DNA of 64,000 nucleotides from Linderina pennispora (lineage: Eukaryota; Kickxellomycota; Kickxellomycetes; Kickxellales; Kickxellaceae), in NCBI RefSeq assembly GCF_002104995.1, contig NW_024468259.1, forward strand, positions 62,001 through 126,000, written 5' to 3'. Of the stretch, positions 18,093 through 27,104 are shown in pieces. How positions within the stretch are numbered: position 1 is the first letter of the stretch; every line of letters begins with the position of its first letter. Position numbers and translations under genes: made by a program. The notes under the pieces are model-generated. The model worked only from the letters and a program-made list of their open reading frames with translations, was not told the DNA's origin and ran no database searches.

Positions 18093-21000
18093 CTACTTGG
18101 CCCGGATGCGGTCGGCAACCAGAGACTGCGCCGAGCCCACACCTAGACCCATGCGCAGCACACGCACAGCAGCAAAGCCGACGGCTAGACACAGCGCCAG
18201 CACAACAGATCCCAGCAGCACAGGCACCGAGAACATGAATCTGGGGGCAAACACCTTCCACACCATCAGATGGCGGCGGAAGACAGCCGCAAAGATCGCC
18301 GAGCTAGTCGACACCGCCGCATGGTACGCCAGGTACGCTGCAGCAGCGCCCGTGACACGAGCCATGAAGTTCCCGGGTGCTATCCGCAGCAGCTGTGTGC
18401 CTAGCGACTGGTTCCACAGCGCAACCAGCGGCACGCCCATTGCACCCAGCACAAAGGCACCTAGCGTGTTCAGCCCGACAATCACACCACAGACGACCAG
18501 CTGCATCTCGCGCACGCCCACAAACGCTGTGCTCCACTGCAGCGACACCAGCGTGAACTGGTGTCCCGTAGCAAAGTACCCCATGTACGACAGCAGCCCA
18601 AGCATCACCACCTGTGCTGGCACCAGCGACATGCTGCATTGCAGCGCGTCGTGCAGCGCGTCAAATAGTTCCATGGCCAGCAGAATCTCAACAAACAGCA
18701 CCGACAGCATGATGCCGCCCATTGGCTGCTGCACCAGATACAGCACGCAGAACACGACCGTGACAAAGAGCAGATATGCTACACCGTAGGCGTTGCCAAA
18801 GCCCAGAATGATCGCGGTGCGCTTCGGCTGGGCTGCCTGCTTCTTGTGCTTGGCCACTTTTGTCGTGGAGGCATCGGCGATGGCAACGTCAAGGCAGAAC
18901 GGGCTGGCAAGCCACGCTGCGAGTCCTCCGCCCAGAGCAATCCCAACAGACGTGCGGGCCAGTAGTATACGCAGTTCACTCCAGTTGCCTCCCGACGCCT
19001 TGGGCTCGAGTGCAGCCTCGGCATCGATGGAATCCAGGATCCAGTACACGGCTGCCATGCCCATGCTGGCACGCATGCCGATGCCCAGCCATAGTCGTGC
19101 CACAGACGCAGTGTCGCTGCGGGACCGCTGCAGGAACCGCAGGACTACCGATGGCACGATCCAGACCATGCCCAGGTTGGCCACTGCCAGCCACACGCTG
19201 CTGATTGATGCTGATTCCGAGCCGTAGAACGTTGGCTTGCATCCGCCAGGAATCTGCTCTTCGCGGCACACCGTCGAGTACGATGAAATGCGGTTGAGCA
19301 CCAGGATTGCAAATGCGCAAATGGCTGCGCGCTGACCAGCAGCCTGCTGAGTTTCTGGCTTCGATGCCAATGTGCTGAGAGCTGCGCCAAACAGCACCAG
19401 AGTCAGTGTCTGCAGCAGGTATAAAACGACGCTGTCCTCGTTGAACGTGTAGCTGTTTGACGTGAACACCAAGAGGTGGAAAAGAGTGACCAAAATCGCA
19501 ACACCGTTCAGTAGCACAGGGATTCCGCGCCGGAAGCCAGGTGGAGAGGTGTCATCAATGCCCACGCCGGCCTGATAGTTCACCAGAGCCTGGAAACAGA
19601 ACGATCCCAGGGCACCGACTGTGAGTCCCACAACAGCCAGGTCAAGCTGGGATGCATGAGACGAAGCGGCGGTTGCCGACAAAACGGTGTTCAGCGCCTT
19701 GGATGCAACCAAGCCAATGATTCCGCCGGCCGCACTGCCAGCCAGGGTCTTGGAGGCAATGGTCTCGAGAGAAGACTGCTGCGAACGCCAATACACAAGG
19801 GAGAGGCTGGCCAGCGACAGTAGCATGATTGCCAGACCTGCCAGGATCAGGACAGGATCAAACTGCGCCCACATCTGCCGCAACGTGCCCAGCATGATGC
19901 GCAGGAACGCGTAATACTGCGCAGCCGCCTCTTCCTCACCCTCTGCAATAATATTTTTTGTTGCGCGTCGTCTTGAGCTGCTTTAGATCAGCATAGCTTT
20001 GCTGTGCCTGGTCATACAGCTCGTCCCACATGCGGACAACGTCGTCAGAGAACCCATGCGAGTGTGACTTTGCCATATATGCCTTCAGATAGCGAACCAC
20101 CTGGGCCGAGTTCAGCCGCAGGGCATGTAGCAGTCCCCATTCGCCGTCAACCGAATCGTCCGAAGCAAACATCTCGGGGATCACGGCCCCCAGGTTGTTG
20201 AATGGCACCGGGAGGCCCAGTACCAGCGCCATGGTCGATACAATGTCAATCTGAGGGGTGCTGCGGATCAGAGGCGCTTCAAACAGTGCTTTGCCCTCTT
20301 GGTTCCAGTACTCGTCAGAAAGATGCGTGTTCTTCCACCACCCACGACGCAGGTCCTCATCAAGCGATCTTCCAATTTGGTGTTCGTCAATCAGTGTCTG
20401 CGCACGCTCGAGAACACGCCCAGAACGCTCTGCACCGCGCTTTGAATTCCACTCGGTGTTCGAATACACCCACAGCGCAGCATCCACCTCGCGAGGGCTG
20501 TCACCGCCATGGTCGCCCTTGGGGTCCATGCCGTGGTCGCCAAACACATACAGTACTGTCGATTTGTCTGATCTGTCGACCGCATCAACGATCATTTTGA
20601 TTGCCTGGTTCATCTGCTGCAGTTTCAGTGCCATTGCCGGGTGGTCTGGACCGAACCGGTGCCCGCAGTGGTCGACGCCCAGGCAGTGTGCAATAATTGT
20701 GTCCCAGCCCTCTTGTAGCTCCGAGAATCCGACCCGGCCATTCGCCATTGTGTTGTGAGGGCCCAGAGAGGGTCCGCCTAGGTCTGAGTGCTCAAGCATT
20801 TCCTTCTGCTCGACCAGCCCTCGCCATGCCTCGCGCCGAGCGCTGGCTTCGTCTGAGGTATCATATTCAGGTGGCCCAAGGAACAAAGGCAGCCGACTCA
20901 GCACGCCGTCATCAACTGTATGCAGGTCCCAGACATTCAGGCTTGGGAATGGCCGGATCCGCGCCCATCCGCCGTATTCCTGTATACTGTCCCCCTCGGT

Positions 21001-21669
21001 GCTGTTGAGCTCGTCTGTAAACGTGTCGGCAAGCTCATTTGGGAACAAGCTGGACCACGTATCGTCGCCCAAAAACACCAGGTTGCGCTTATGCCCGCTG
21101 CCCTCTCTGCCACGGATCGCCTGCAGCCAGTTGTCCTCGTCAATAGCACTGCCTGCAAAGTTACTCCCGGCATCAATGAATGTCGGTAGCTGGCCGGTGG
21201 TCAGTGCCTTCAGTCTCTGCAATGTGGTTGTTGGCGGGTCCGCACGGAACCTATACAGCATGCTGTGCGATGGCCGGGACTGCATGACGCGGTCGATAAT
21301 CGGCAGGTTGTTGTGGTAAGGCATTTTCCGGACCCTGTCGTCTGTCGCATTCAGCTCGCTGCTAAACATCGCAAAGTCAATCCGCAGAGCATCAACTACA
21401 AGGACAATCGAGCGCTCAAACTTTGCTGGGTACCAGCTGGCATTCGCTGCGTCTGGCGCCGGAGTACTGTGGCTCTGCTCAAACGGCAGCACCAGCAAGT
21501 GCGAGTGATCGGGCAGCACCATGCGCGTCAGAAGGAAGCCACGCGCAAACAGCCAGAACCCGATTGCGTTGGCCACGACAAAGAACACCGATAGTGACCA
21601 GTGGCCGCGCACAGGCAGCTTGCTGGGCTTAGCCACTGGCGTTTCTGATGGCGATTGAGGTTCCGCCAT
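18093..21669 (-). CDS. GPI13: GPI ethanolamine phosphate transferase 3 (Gpi13/PIG-O), frame interrupted once
   Basis: Two adjacent frames (21669-19936 and 19895-18093) make one ~1190-residue enzyme. The N-terminal part has a signal-anchor (SVFFVVANAIGFWLFARGFLLTR), the catalytic strand SIVLVVDALRIDFAMF near residue 90, HCLGVDHCGHRFGP and YVFGDHGMDPKGDHGGDSPRE, the metal-binding motifs of the alkaline phosphatase fold. The C-terminal part is a ~12-helix membrane domain. The break lies at the six-T run 19954-19959. Removing one base gives continuous ...TTRNKNIIAEGEEEAAAQYY. A sequencing error is the simplest cause for an essential gene. The enzyme adds ethanolamine phosphate to the third mannose of GPI precursors in the ER, the bridge to anchored proteins. 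Confidence 0.88.
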
Positions 21670-22050
21670 CGGCCGTTTTCGTTAATAGAAGGAAAAGTGC
21701 TATTATAGGTCGTAAAGGAGACTGAGAGAAAAGAGGAGCAGGAGAGTCGAGATGTTGAGAATGGAGAAAGGTTAGGGAGGAAGCGGAGTTGAGCAGGTCC
21801 AAGAAGCCATCGAGTGGCCGCCCCGCAAGCCATGGCCACATTCGATAACGTGGGTGAACTACAGATTTCTTGATCTTGGGCGATCTGGGCAAGTGTCGGC
21901 TCCCACCTGCACACAGTATCGTGTGTATGCCACAGCACGCTACCCATCCAGTGGCAGCATGTGGCGACCAATATTCAGATGTTTCTATCACCAGCAGTGC
22001 TGCCCAGCTGGATTTATTTTAATGGCTTTGCACGGTAGCATTCATCACAC
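21670..22050. other. Intergenic spacer upstream of GPI13
   Basis: It holds the GPI13 promoter and the 3' flank of the AKTIP-like gene, both on the minus strand. No additional gene is visible. Confidence 0.5.
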
Positions 22051-22947
22051 TCATTCCTTTGACGATACAGCAGCGAACGAGTTGATTCCAGTCTTGGCCC
22101 GCTGGTACGCCTCGTCCGACATTGGCGAGAACACGATCGGGCAGTCCTTCTGCGGCATCTGGTACAGGTTCTCTGGCTTGTGCGAGTTCATGGCATCTAT
22201 CCGTGCAAACTCGCGGAACCTCGGCAGATCGCCCTTGAACTTCATGTAGGCATCGATGTTGTAGCAGTCGCGTGGGCCAAGCTGCTGCAGCACCCGGTTC
22301 TTGAACGCATTCTTAAAGTAGTACAGCGCGTGGAAAATGTAGTCGCTGTACGGTGTCCACTTTGGAAACTGCTGCTCCAGCGCAAACCGGCCATCCTCGC
22401 GCCTCACCAGCGGATGGAACACGGGCGTGGTCAGGCTGATCACCGGATGCTGGTTCGGGTACTCGCGCGGAATGTCAACGCGGAACCTTATCACACCGTC
22501 CTTCCAGTACCCACGCTTGACGAACATGACGCCGTGCCACACGTTGATTGATGTCAGCGACGGCATTACGTACATCCCGCGCGGGCAGTGGCCCAAAGTG
22601 CTAAGCCCAAGCAGCTCGATCCGCAGCTCGCACCGCCGCATGTGCTCCGAGTAGAACCGCCCAGTGCTATTGATTGCCAGGGGCACCGCGGGTCCTTGCA
22701 GGTCCTCCTCCGAAATGTGCACCTCTGCCATCCCCTGGTCCTGCGCTGGCGGCTTTGCATCAACGTCCATTGCGTTGTCGGTTCGATCATGTGCTGTCGC
22801 TGGCTTTTTGCTCGGCACCTGCCATGATGCGGGCCCGGAGAAGTCTATGTTGCTGGCTTTCTTCTGTGTTGCTGACGGACTAGCACCATTGGTGTATGTC
22901 GCAAAGAAAAGGTCTTTGAGCCGCTGTGACGGCGACATTGTGCCCAT
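22051..22947 (-). CDS. AKTIP: AKTIP/FTS-like ubiquitin-conjugating enzyme variant
   Basis: The 298-residue product starts at ATG 22947 (an alternative is Met-4 at 22938). About 115 disordered residues precede a UBC-like domain. This shows GMYVMPSLTSINVWHGVMF, VKRGYWKDGVIRFRVDIPREYP and PVISLTTPVFHPLV, the AKTIP pattern. The usual catalytic Cys of E2 enzymes is absent after the FHPLV strand, so it should be an inactive E2 variant. Helix residues W-PYSDYIFHALYYFKNAF follow. In animals and filamentous fungi, FTS joins Hook and FHIP proteins to couple early endosomes to dynein, and that role is inferred here. It is divergent from the Rpr2-type gene. Confidence 0.85.
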   Translation of the reverse strand: MGTMSPSQRLKDLFFATYTNGASPSATQKKASNIDFSGPASWQVPSKKPATAHDRTDNAMDVDAKPPAQDQGMAEVHISEEDLQGPAVPLAINSTGRFYSEHMRRCELRIELLGLSTLGHCPRGMYVMPSLTSINVWHGVMFVKRGYWKDGVIRFRVDIPREYPNQHPVISLTTPVFHPLVRREDGRFALEQQFPKWTPYSDYIFHALYYFKNAFKNRVLQQLGPRDCYNIDAYMKFKGDLPRFREFARIDAMNSHKPENLYQMPQKDCPIVFSPMSDEAYQRAKTGINSFAAVSSKE

Positions 22948-23775
22948 GAGCGGTGTGAATTGTGGCCCGAAATGCTCGCGCCCTGTGAAGCGGCCACCTG
23001 CGTTCTCTGTTGCTGTTTCCTAATAGCGAACACGCGTGATTAGCAGCAAGGCTCATTCACATCCCAGAGTCAGACCAAATGCAACAAGGCTCACACCAGT
23101 ACGCTACCTCCATGCTTGCTTCTGTGGGAAATAATGTTTTGCGATGCGAATTTGAGAAATTGGAAATGAAAATGAAAATGATTTGAGAGGTGAGAGTGGG
23201 TGAGAAATAGTCAACAACTCAGCCACTTTCAAGAGCGCATGCATTGGGCAGTTCTTGTTGACAATTAAATCTGGCGCCTAATTGTCGGCCACGGCCATGT
23301 TTCACCGGAAGACCGTTTCCAGATCTGCAGTCCAACAAGGCCCAAGCCATGCCCTCAGACAAAGACCACGGCAGGCAGCCACCATCGCCGCTCGCCTTGG
23401 CATTGCGTATGTGTATCCGGCATCTTGTGTGGACAGGGCGATGTGGGGTTGCTAGAGGTGTACCTTCAGCATATGCCACAGCACTGGCTGAGAAGGTATT
23501 TAGGGTGTGTCGAGCGTGAATACCTCGTGACTAAGAGTAAGGAAAAGGGGGCATTGCTATCCACTTGGACTGGTTGGAGGGCATGTAGCATACTGGGCAA
23601 GTATATGCTGACTGGGATATGCGCTGAAAGCATGCCACGATCCAAGACCGCTCAACCCATAACCGCCGAAAGTTTTCGCGTAGTTGCCTCGGTGCCAGAC
23701 CAGGTGCCACAGATCGAGAGCATAAAATCCGACACTCTCAGTTCACAAATCCAGATTTCAATACCTACCCCACAC
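22948..23775. other. Divergent intergenic region, AKTIP-like and Rpr2-like genes
   Basis: It holds both promoters. The frame of the downstream gene stays open back to 23425, but the sequence before 23776 does not look like the family. A TATA-like ATAAAA at 23721 supports a later start. Confidence 0.5.
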
Positions 23776-24582
23776 ATGTCAGCACACGAGCAGGCACGGG
23801 AAGTGCGGCTCGCCTATCTCCATACAGCAAGCCGAGCAGCATTCAGCATATGCCCGCAAATGGCCGCCTACTTTGGCAACCAGTTCCACACGGCACTCGG
23901 CCCGACTCGCGTTCCAGACATGATCTCGCGCCAGATGTGTCCGTACTGCGGATCGGTCCTGGTTGACGCACACAGTGTGTCGCGTGTCAATATCAGCAAT
24001 GCAAATTCCCGGCGGAGGAATACGAAAGGCGGGGCAACTGCCGGCAGGATCATCAAGGTCAAGCTCAATGCCAGCGCACAGACGATCTCGGCTAAAGCGA
24101 CCAAAGAGGAGCGAGCCAGAATTGCCAAGGACCGACGCAACTGCGTCAGCTACATGTGCGCCATGTGTTCGTCGCAGATTGTGTTTCCTGGCGCGTCCAC
24201 ATCACAGCTCGAAGCTGCTGGGCTGTCCAACGCACAGTGGAGAACTGAGCAGAGGCAGCGGAAATTGCAGACTGCTGCAGGGACTAGACACGCAGCTGAG
24301 GAGCCAAAGCCAGACACCGAGGTGGAGCCCAAGCCCAAACCTAAGCCCACATACAATCCTGCTCCAGCCAAGGCACCCACAACAATGCCAACTTCCAAGA
24401 AACAGAAGCACAGTGCTTCTGCCAGCACGCCATCAGCAATCGAGCCGCAATCCAAGAAGCGCAAGAAGAACAAAAAGTCGGGGCTTTTGGCCATGGTTGC
24501 TGCAAACCAGAAGAAGGCGGATCAGAAGGCGAGCAATAGTGCACCGGCATTTAGTCTCACAGACTTCCTGTCCGATCTTTAG
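23776..24582 (+). CDS. RPR2: RNase P/MRP Rpr2/Rpp21/Snm1-type subunit
   Basis: ATG 23776 is chosen because the conserved helix (EQAREVRLAYLHTASRAAF) begins just after it and an ATAAAA element lies 55 bp upstream. An earlier ATG at 23632 is possible. The 268-residue product has the Rpr2 layout: an N-terminal two-helix region (LAYLHTASRA...MAAYFGNQFHTA), MISRQMCPYCGSVL, then CVSYMCAMCSSQIVFPG. The two CxxC pairs would bind zinc. The C-terminal third is disordered and Lys/Pro-rich, with an SKKRKKNKKSG basic tract suited to a nucleolar location. It would act in processing pre-tRNA (RNase P) or pre-rRNA (RNase MRP). I cannot decide which of the two complexes it serves. Confidence 0.75.
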   Translation: MSAHEQAREVRLAYLHTASRAAFSICPQMAAYFGNQFHTALGPTRVPDMISRQMCPYCGSVLVDAHSVSRVNISNANSRRRNTKGGATAGRIIKVKLNASAQTISAKATKEERARIAKDRRNCVSYMCAMCSSQIVFPGASTSQLEAAGLSNAQWRTEQRQRKLQTAAGTRHAAEEPKPDTEVEPKPKPKPTYNPAPAKAPTTMPTSKKQKHSASASTPSAIEPQSKKRKKNKKSGLLAMVAANQKKADQKASNSAPAFSLTDFLSDL

Positions 24583-24949
24583 TATGAAATAGAAAGTGAA
24601 GGTTGGCCCCCTCTTCTACTGTCTGTTGGGAGCCGGATTGTTCGCGCGGCCGGTATATTGTTGTCGCGCAAATGGTCATTACGTCTCGAATTTCTTGCGT
24701 ATAGCAGTAGATTGTTATTGCATTGCCTCGTGCATGCTCTGAGCAATGAACAATTCCTACCATGTGCGCTGCCGTATGCCGCGGTCCGCGTGGGTAGCAA
24801 TGGGCTGGGCGATTTAAAAGCATAGCGTGGTCTCCCGCAAGTTTGCCCCTCTCCGAAAGAAAAAACAAAAAATAATCCATGTTCTACGGTTGAGCTTCAA
24901 TATCTACATACCCACTTATATTCTTCTATAACCCAGCGCTATTGTGACC
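24583..24949. other. Intergenic spacer
   Basis: Promoter region of the orphan gene at 24950. A TTTAAAAG element near 24813 may act as a weak TATA box. No further gene is visible. Confidence 0.4.
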
Positions 24950-25849
24950 ATGGCGATAGAGACACTACACGACGGCATGCAGCGCAGATTCTCGGCCGGC
25001 AACTCTGGGCAGCTACCACTGCCGTCACCGATGAGCACCAGATCGGCATCCAGCTCGTCCTCCAGCAAGCGGCTAATCCAGATACTGCAATACCTGAATC
25101 CGCTGTACTATGCTCGCATCGCGCAGACATTTCTGGCCTCGGTGCTCGAGGTCTATGGGCTGTCAGGCACTCAATCTTCAGGACGCATTGCAGGCACTGG
25201 CCATGACAACGGCGAGTCGATGATGGGCTACGAGTCACTGCAAGACGACCCCGCTGGTGCCAATGCGCATCATTACATCACTGCCAATTACCTGCCGCCT
25301 GATGTCTCCGACCAGATCACCTATCTGCCGAACCTGAATCTGGGCGACGAGTACAGGCACTCGACTCTAGTGGCTGATGGATTAACGCCCTTCACAGATG
25401 CAGTGCTGGAACCACTCTCGGCATCTGCTACTCCGAAGCCATCTCTCGATGCAGCTGACGAGTGCCCAAGCCCTAAAGCCGATGATGCCACACCTGAAGA
25501 GGATCCTGCCCCCGAAAGCAACAACACTTCACCAGAAGCTACTGCTGTTGATAGCAACAAGAGCCCCGAACCAGCAGAGCAGCCTGTAGTGGAAAGTGGC
25601 GATGATTCTCCTACTGAAGGGGTTGATGCTGCGTGCGATGGCGCTCCTGAGGCAGCACTCAACGATGGACGCGCTAATAATGAGGAGGATATTCATTCAG
25701 AGAGATCAACACAGTGCTCTGAGACGCCCACCGTGCGAGCTGCAAGTCCTAGGGAACCAGCACCAGCCAAGAACAAGAACCGGCCCAACGGCGGTCGCAA
25801 GAGCAAACGAAACAGAAGCAATCGCAGGTCCAAGGTCGTAGCCACCTAG
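24950..25849 (+). CDS. Orphan acidic disordered protein
   Basis: The 299-residue product starts at ATG 24950 in a good context (GACCATGG). I recognise no family. Residues 1-45 are Ser-rich. A hydrophobic, probably amphipathic helix pair lies at 48-78 (IQILQYLNPLYYARIAQTFLASVLEVYGL). From about 150 to 270 the chain is a low-complexity acidic Ser/Pro/Glu/Asp region, and the last 25 residues are very basic (NGGRKSKRNRSNRRSK). The opposite charges at the two ends suggest self-interaction or binding to nucleic acid. Codon use resembles that of its neighbours. It is convergent with the methyltransferase, with 58 bp between stop codons. It could be lineage-specific. Confidence 0.7.
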   Translation: MAIETLHDGMQRRFSAGNSGQLPLPSPMSTRSASSSSSSKRLIQILQYLNPLYYARIAQTFLASVLEVYGLSGTQSSGRIAGTGHDNGESMMGYESLQDDPAGANAHHYITANYLPPDVSDQITYLPNLNLGDEYRHSTLVADGLTPFTDAVLEPLSASATPKPSLDAADECPSPKADDATPEEDPAPESNNTSPEATAVDSNKSPEPAEQPVVESGDDSPTEGVDAACDGAPEAALNDGRANNEEDIHSERSTQCSETPTVRAASPREPAPAKNKNRPNGGRKSKRNRSNRRSKVVAT

Positions 25850-25907
25850 TATTTCCAAGCACGTTCATTGTTTTATTTATCCAGGATAATTAAGGATATA
25901 CTACCAT

Positions 25908-27104
25908 TTAACGCGACTTTGGGAGCTTGATGCCGACGATGTAGGCGTTGAACGCATAGGGCATTTCCATTCGGGTCTTCATTTCGGTGAATGCCTCAAA
26001 GTCGCCTTGGCCAGAGCTACTATGGCCATGGCTGTCATCACTTGCATCCTTGCCCTCATCCTCGCAGGAACTGGCCTCTCCGTCAGTTTCCTCGCTACTA
26101 TCACTGTTTTTATCCTCGTCGCTTTCTTCATCACCGTCCTTGGTGCGCGGACTGATCCACACACTGACATCGTCGAACCCAGCCTCCAGCATCGCCTCCT
26201 TGAGATCTGATATTGTGTAGACGCGAAACTCGTAGCTGAAGCAGTTTTTGAGCACCGACCCATCGCGCATCTTGAATCCGAGCGAGAAGCGAATGGTGTT
26301 GCTCATCAGGTCGTAACTGTGCTGGTGGAAGTAATACTTGAAGCTACCCAAGTCGCGGATATTGCTGATGCCCGATTTGGTCGCTTCGACACCCCCAAAG
26401 ATATCACAAAACAAGAGACCAAAGTCGTTCAGGTTCTTCAGACTGTGCTTCAAGTACCGGATCAGATCTTGGCGCTGGTGGAAATAGCACATAGCATAGT
26501 TGAGCGAGGCGATGATGTCGACGCGCGGCAGGCTGAGTCTATGCAGCTCCTCGCTTGCAGATCCGCTGCCCTTTACCGCCATTACATCAGCGCATACCAG
26601 TTTGATTCGTGAGCCAAGCGACGATTCGTGGTGGCCAGCTCCACCAACCGTGTGTTCCATGGCATAGTCGATTACATTCTTGTCGATATCCACGCCGTAC
26701 GCACAGCGCTCGGGCGACGAATCAGTGCGGACCCACTCGGCACACAGAACCGCTGTGCCGCAGAAATCCTCGCGCATGGTCAGCGCATGTCGCCGGTGAC
26801 CATGCAGCGGATCGTCGAGACCAGAGTCGGACGATTCGCCCGGGCTCTGATTCGCTGGCCGCTTTTTTGTTGCGTGGTCCAGATGCTGTGTACAGAGCTT
26901 ACGGTAGATGGTATCCAAATTGCGCACCTCCTTGCGCGGCTTCTGCACTGCTTGCTGGTACAGCTGATGCTTGTCGGCAAGCTCGGCCATAGTTTTTGGC
27001 CGCTGGTGCTTGGTTTTTGCTTTCGTGGCCACCGGCTCTTCGGCAGTGCTCTTGAGCCATGACCCGGGCGCCTTGCTGGCGGTTCTGCTCTTGCTCTTAC
27101 CCAT
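25908..27104 (-). CDS. SAM-dependent methyltransferase-like protein
   Basis: The 398-residue product starts at ATG 27104 (MGKSKSRTASKAPGSW). The open frame further upstream starts at a non-ATG codon. After a basic N-terminus comes a class I methyltransferase domain. Motif I is TMREDFCGTAVLCAEWVR, the acidic strand is CAYGVDIDKNVIDYAMEH, then come KLVCADVMAV and SLNYAMCYFHQRQDLIRYLK. The core continues with GLLFCDIFGG, and later FSYEFRVYTISDLKEAMLEAGFDDVSVWI. The REDFCGTA form of motif I is shared with a family of uncharacterised methyltransferases in bacteria and fungi. A ~50-residue Asp/Glu/Ser-rich insert precedes the last strand (YAFNAYIVGIKLP). The substrate is unknown. Confidence 0.8.
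   Translation of the reverse strand: MGKSKSRTASKAPGSWLKSTAEEPVATKAKTKHQRPKTMAELADKHQLYQQAVQKPRKEVRNLDTIYRKLCTQHLDHATKKRPANQSPGESSDSGLDDPLHGHRRHALTMREDFCGTAVLCAEWVRTDSSPERCAYGVDIDKNVIDYAMEHTVGGAGHHESSLGSRIKLVCADVMAVKGSGSASEELHRLSLPRVDIIASLNYAMCYFHQRQDLIRYLKHSLKNLNDFGLLFCDIFGGVEATKSGISNIRDLGSFKYYFHQHSYDLMSNTIRFSLGFKMRDGSVLKNCFSYEFRVYTISDLKEAMLEAGFDDVSVWISPRTKDGDEESDEDKNSDSSEETDGEASSCEDEGKDASDDSHGHSSSGQGDFEAFTEMKTRMEMPYAFNAYIVGIKLPKSR

Noticed and set aside
23425-23775. N-terminal extension of the Rpr2-like gene
   Set aside because: Open by chance. No family similarity, and a TATA-like element lies inside it.
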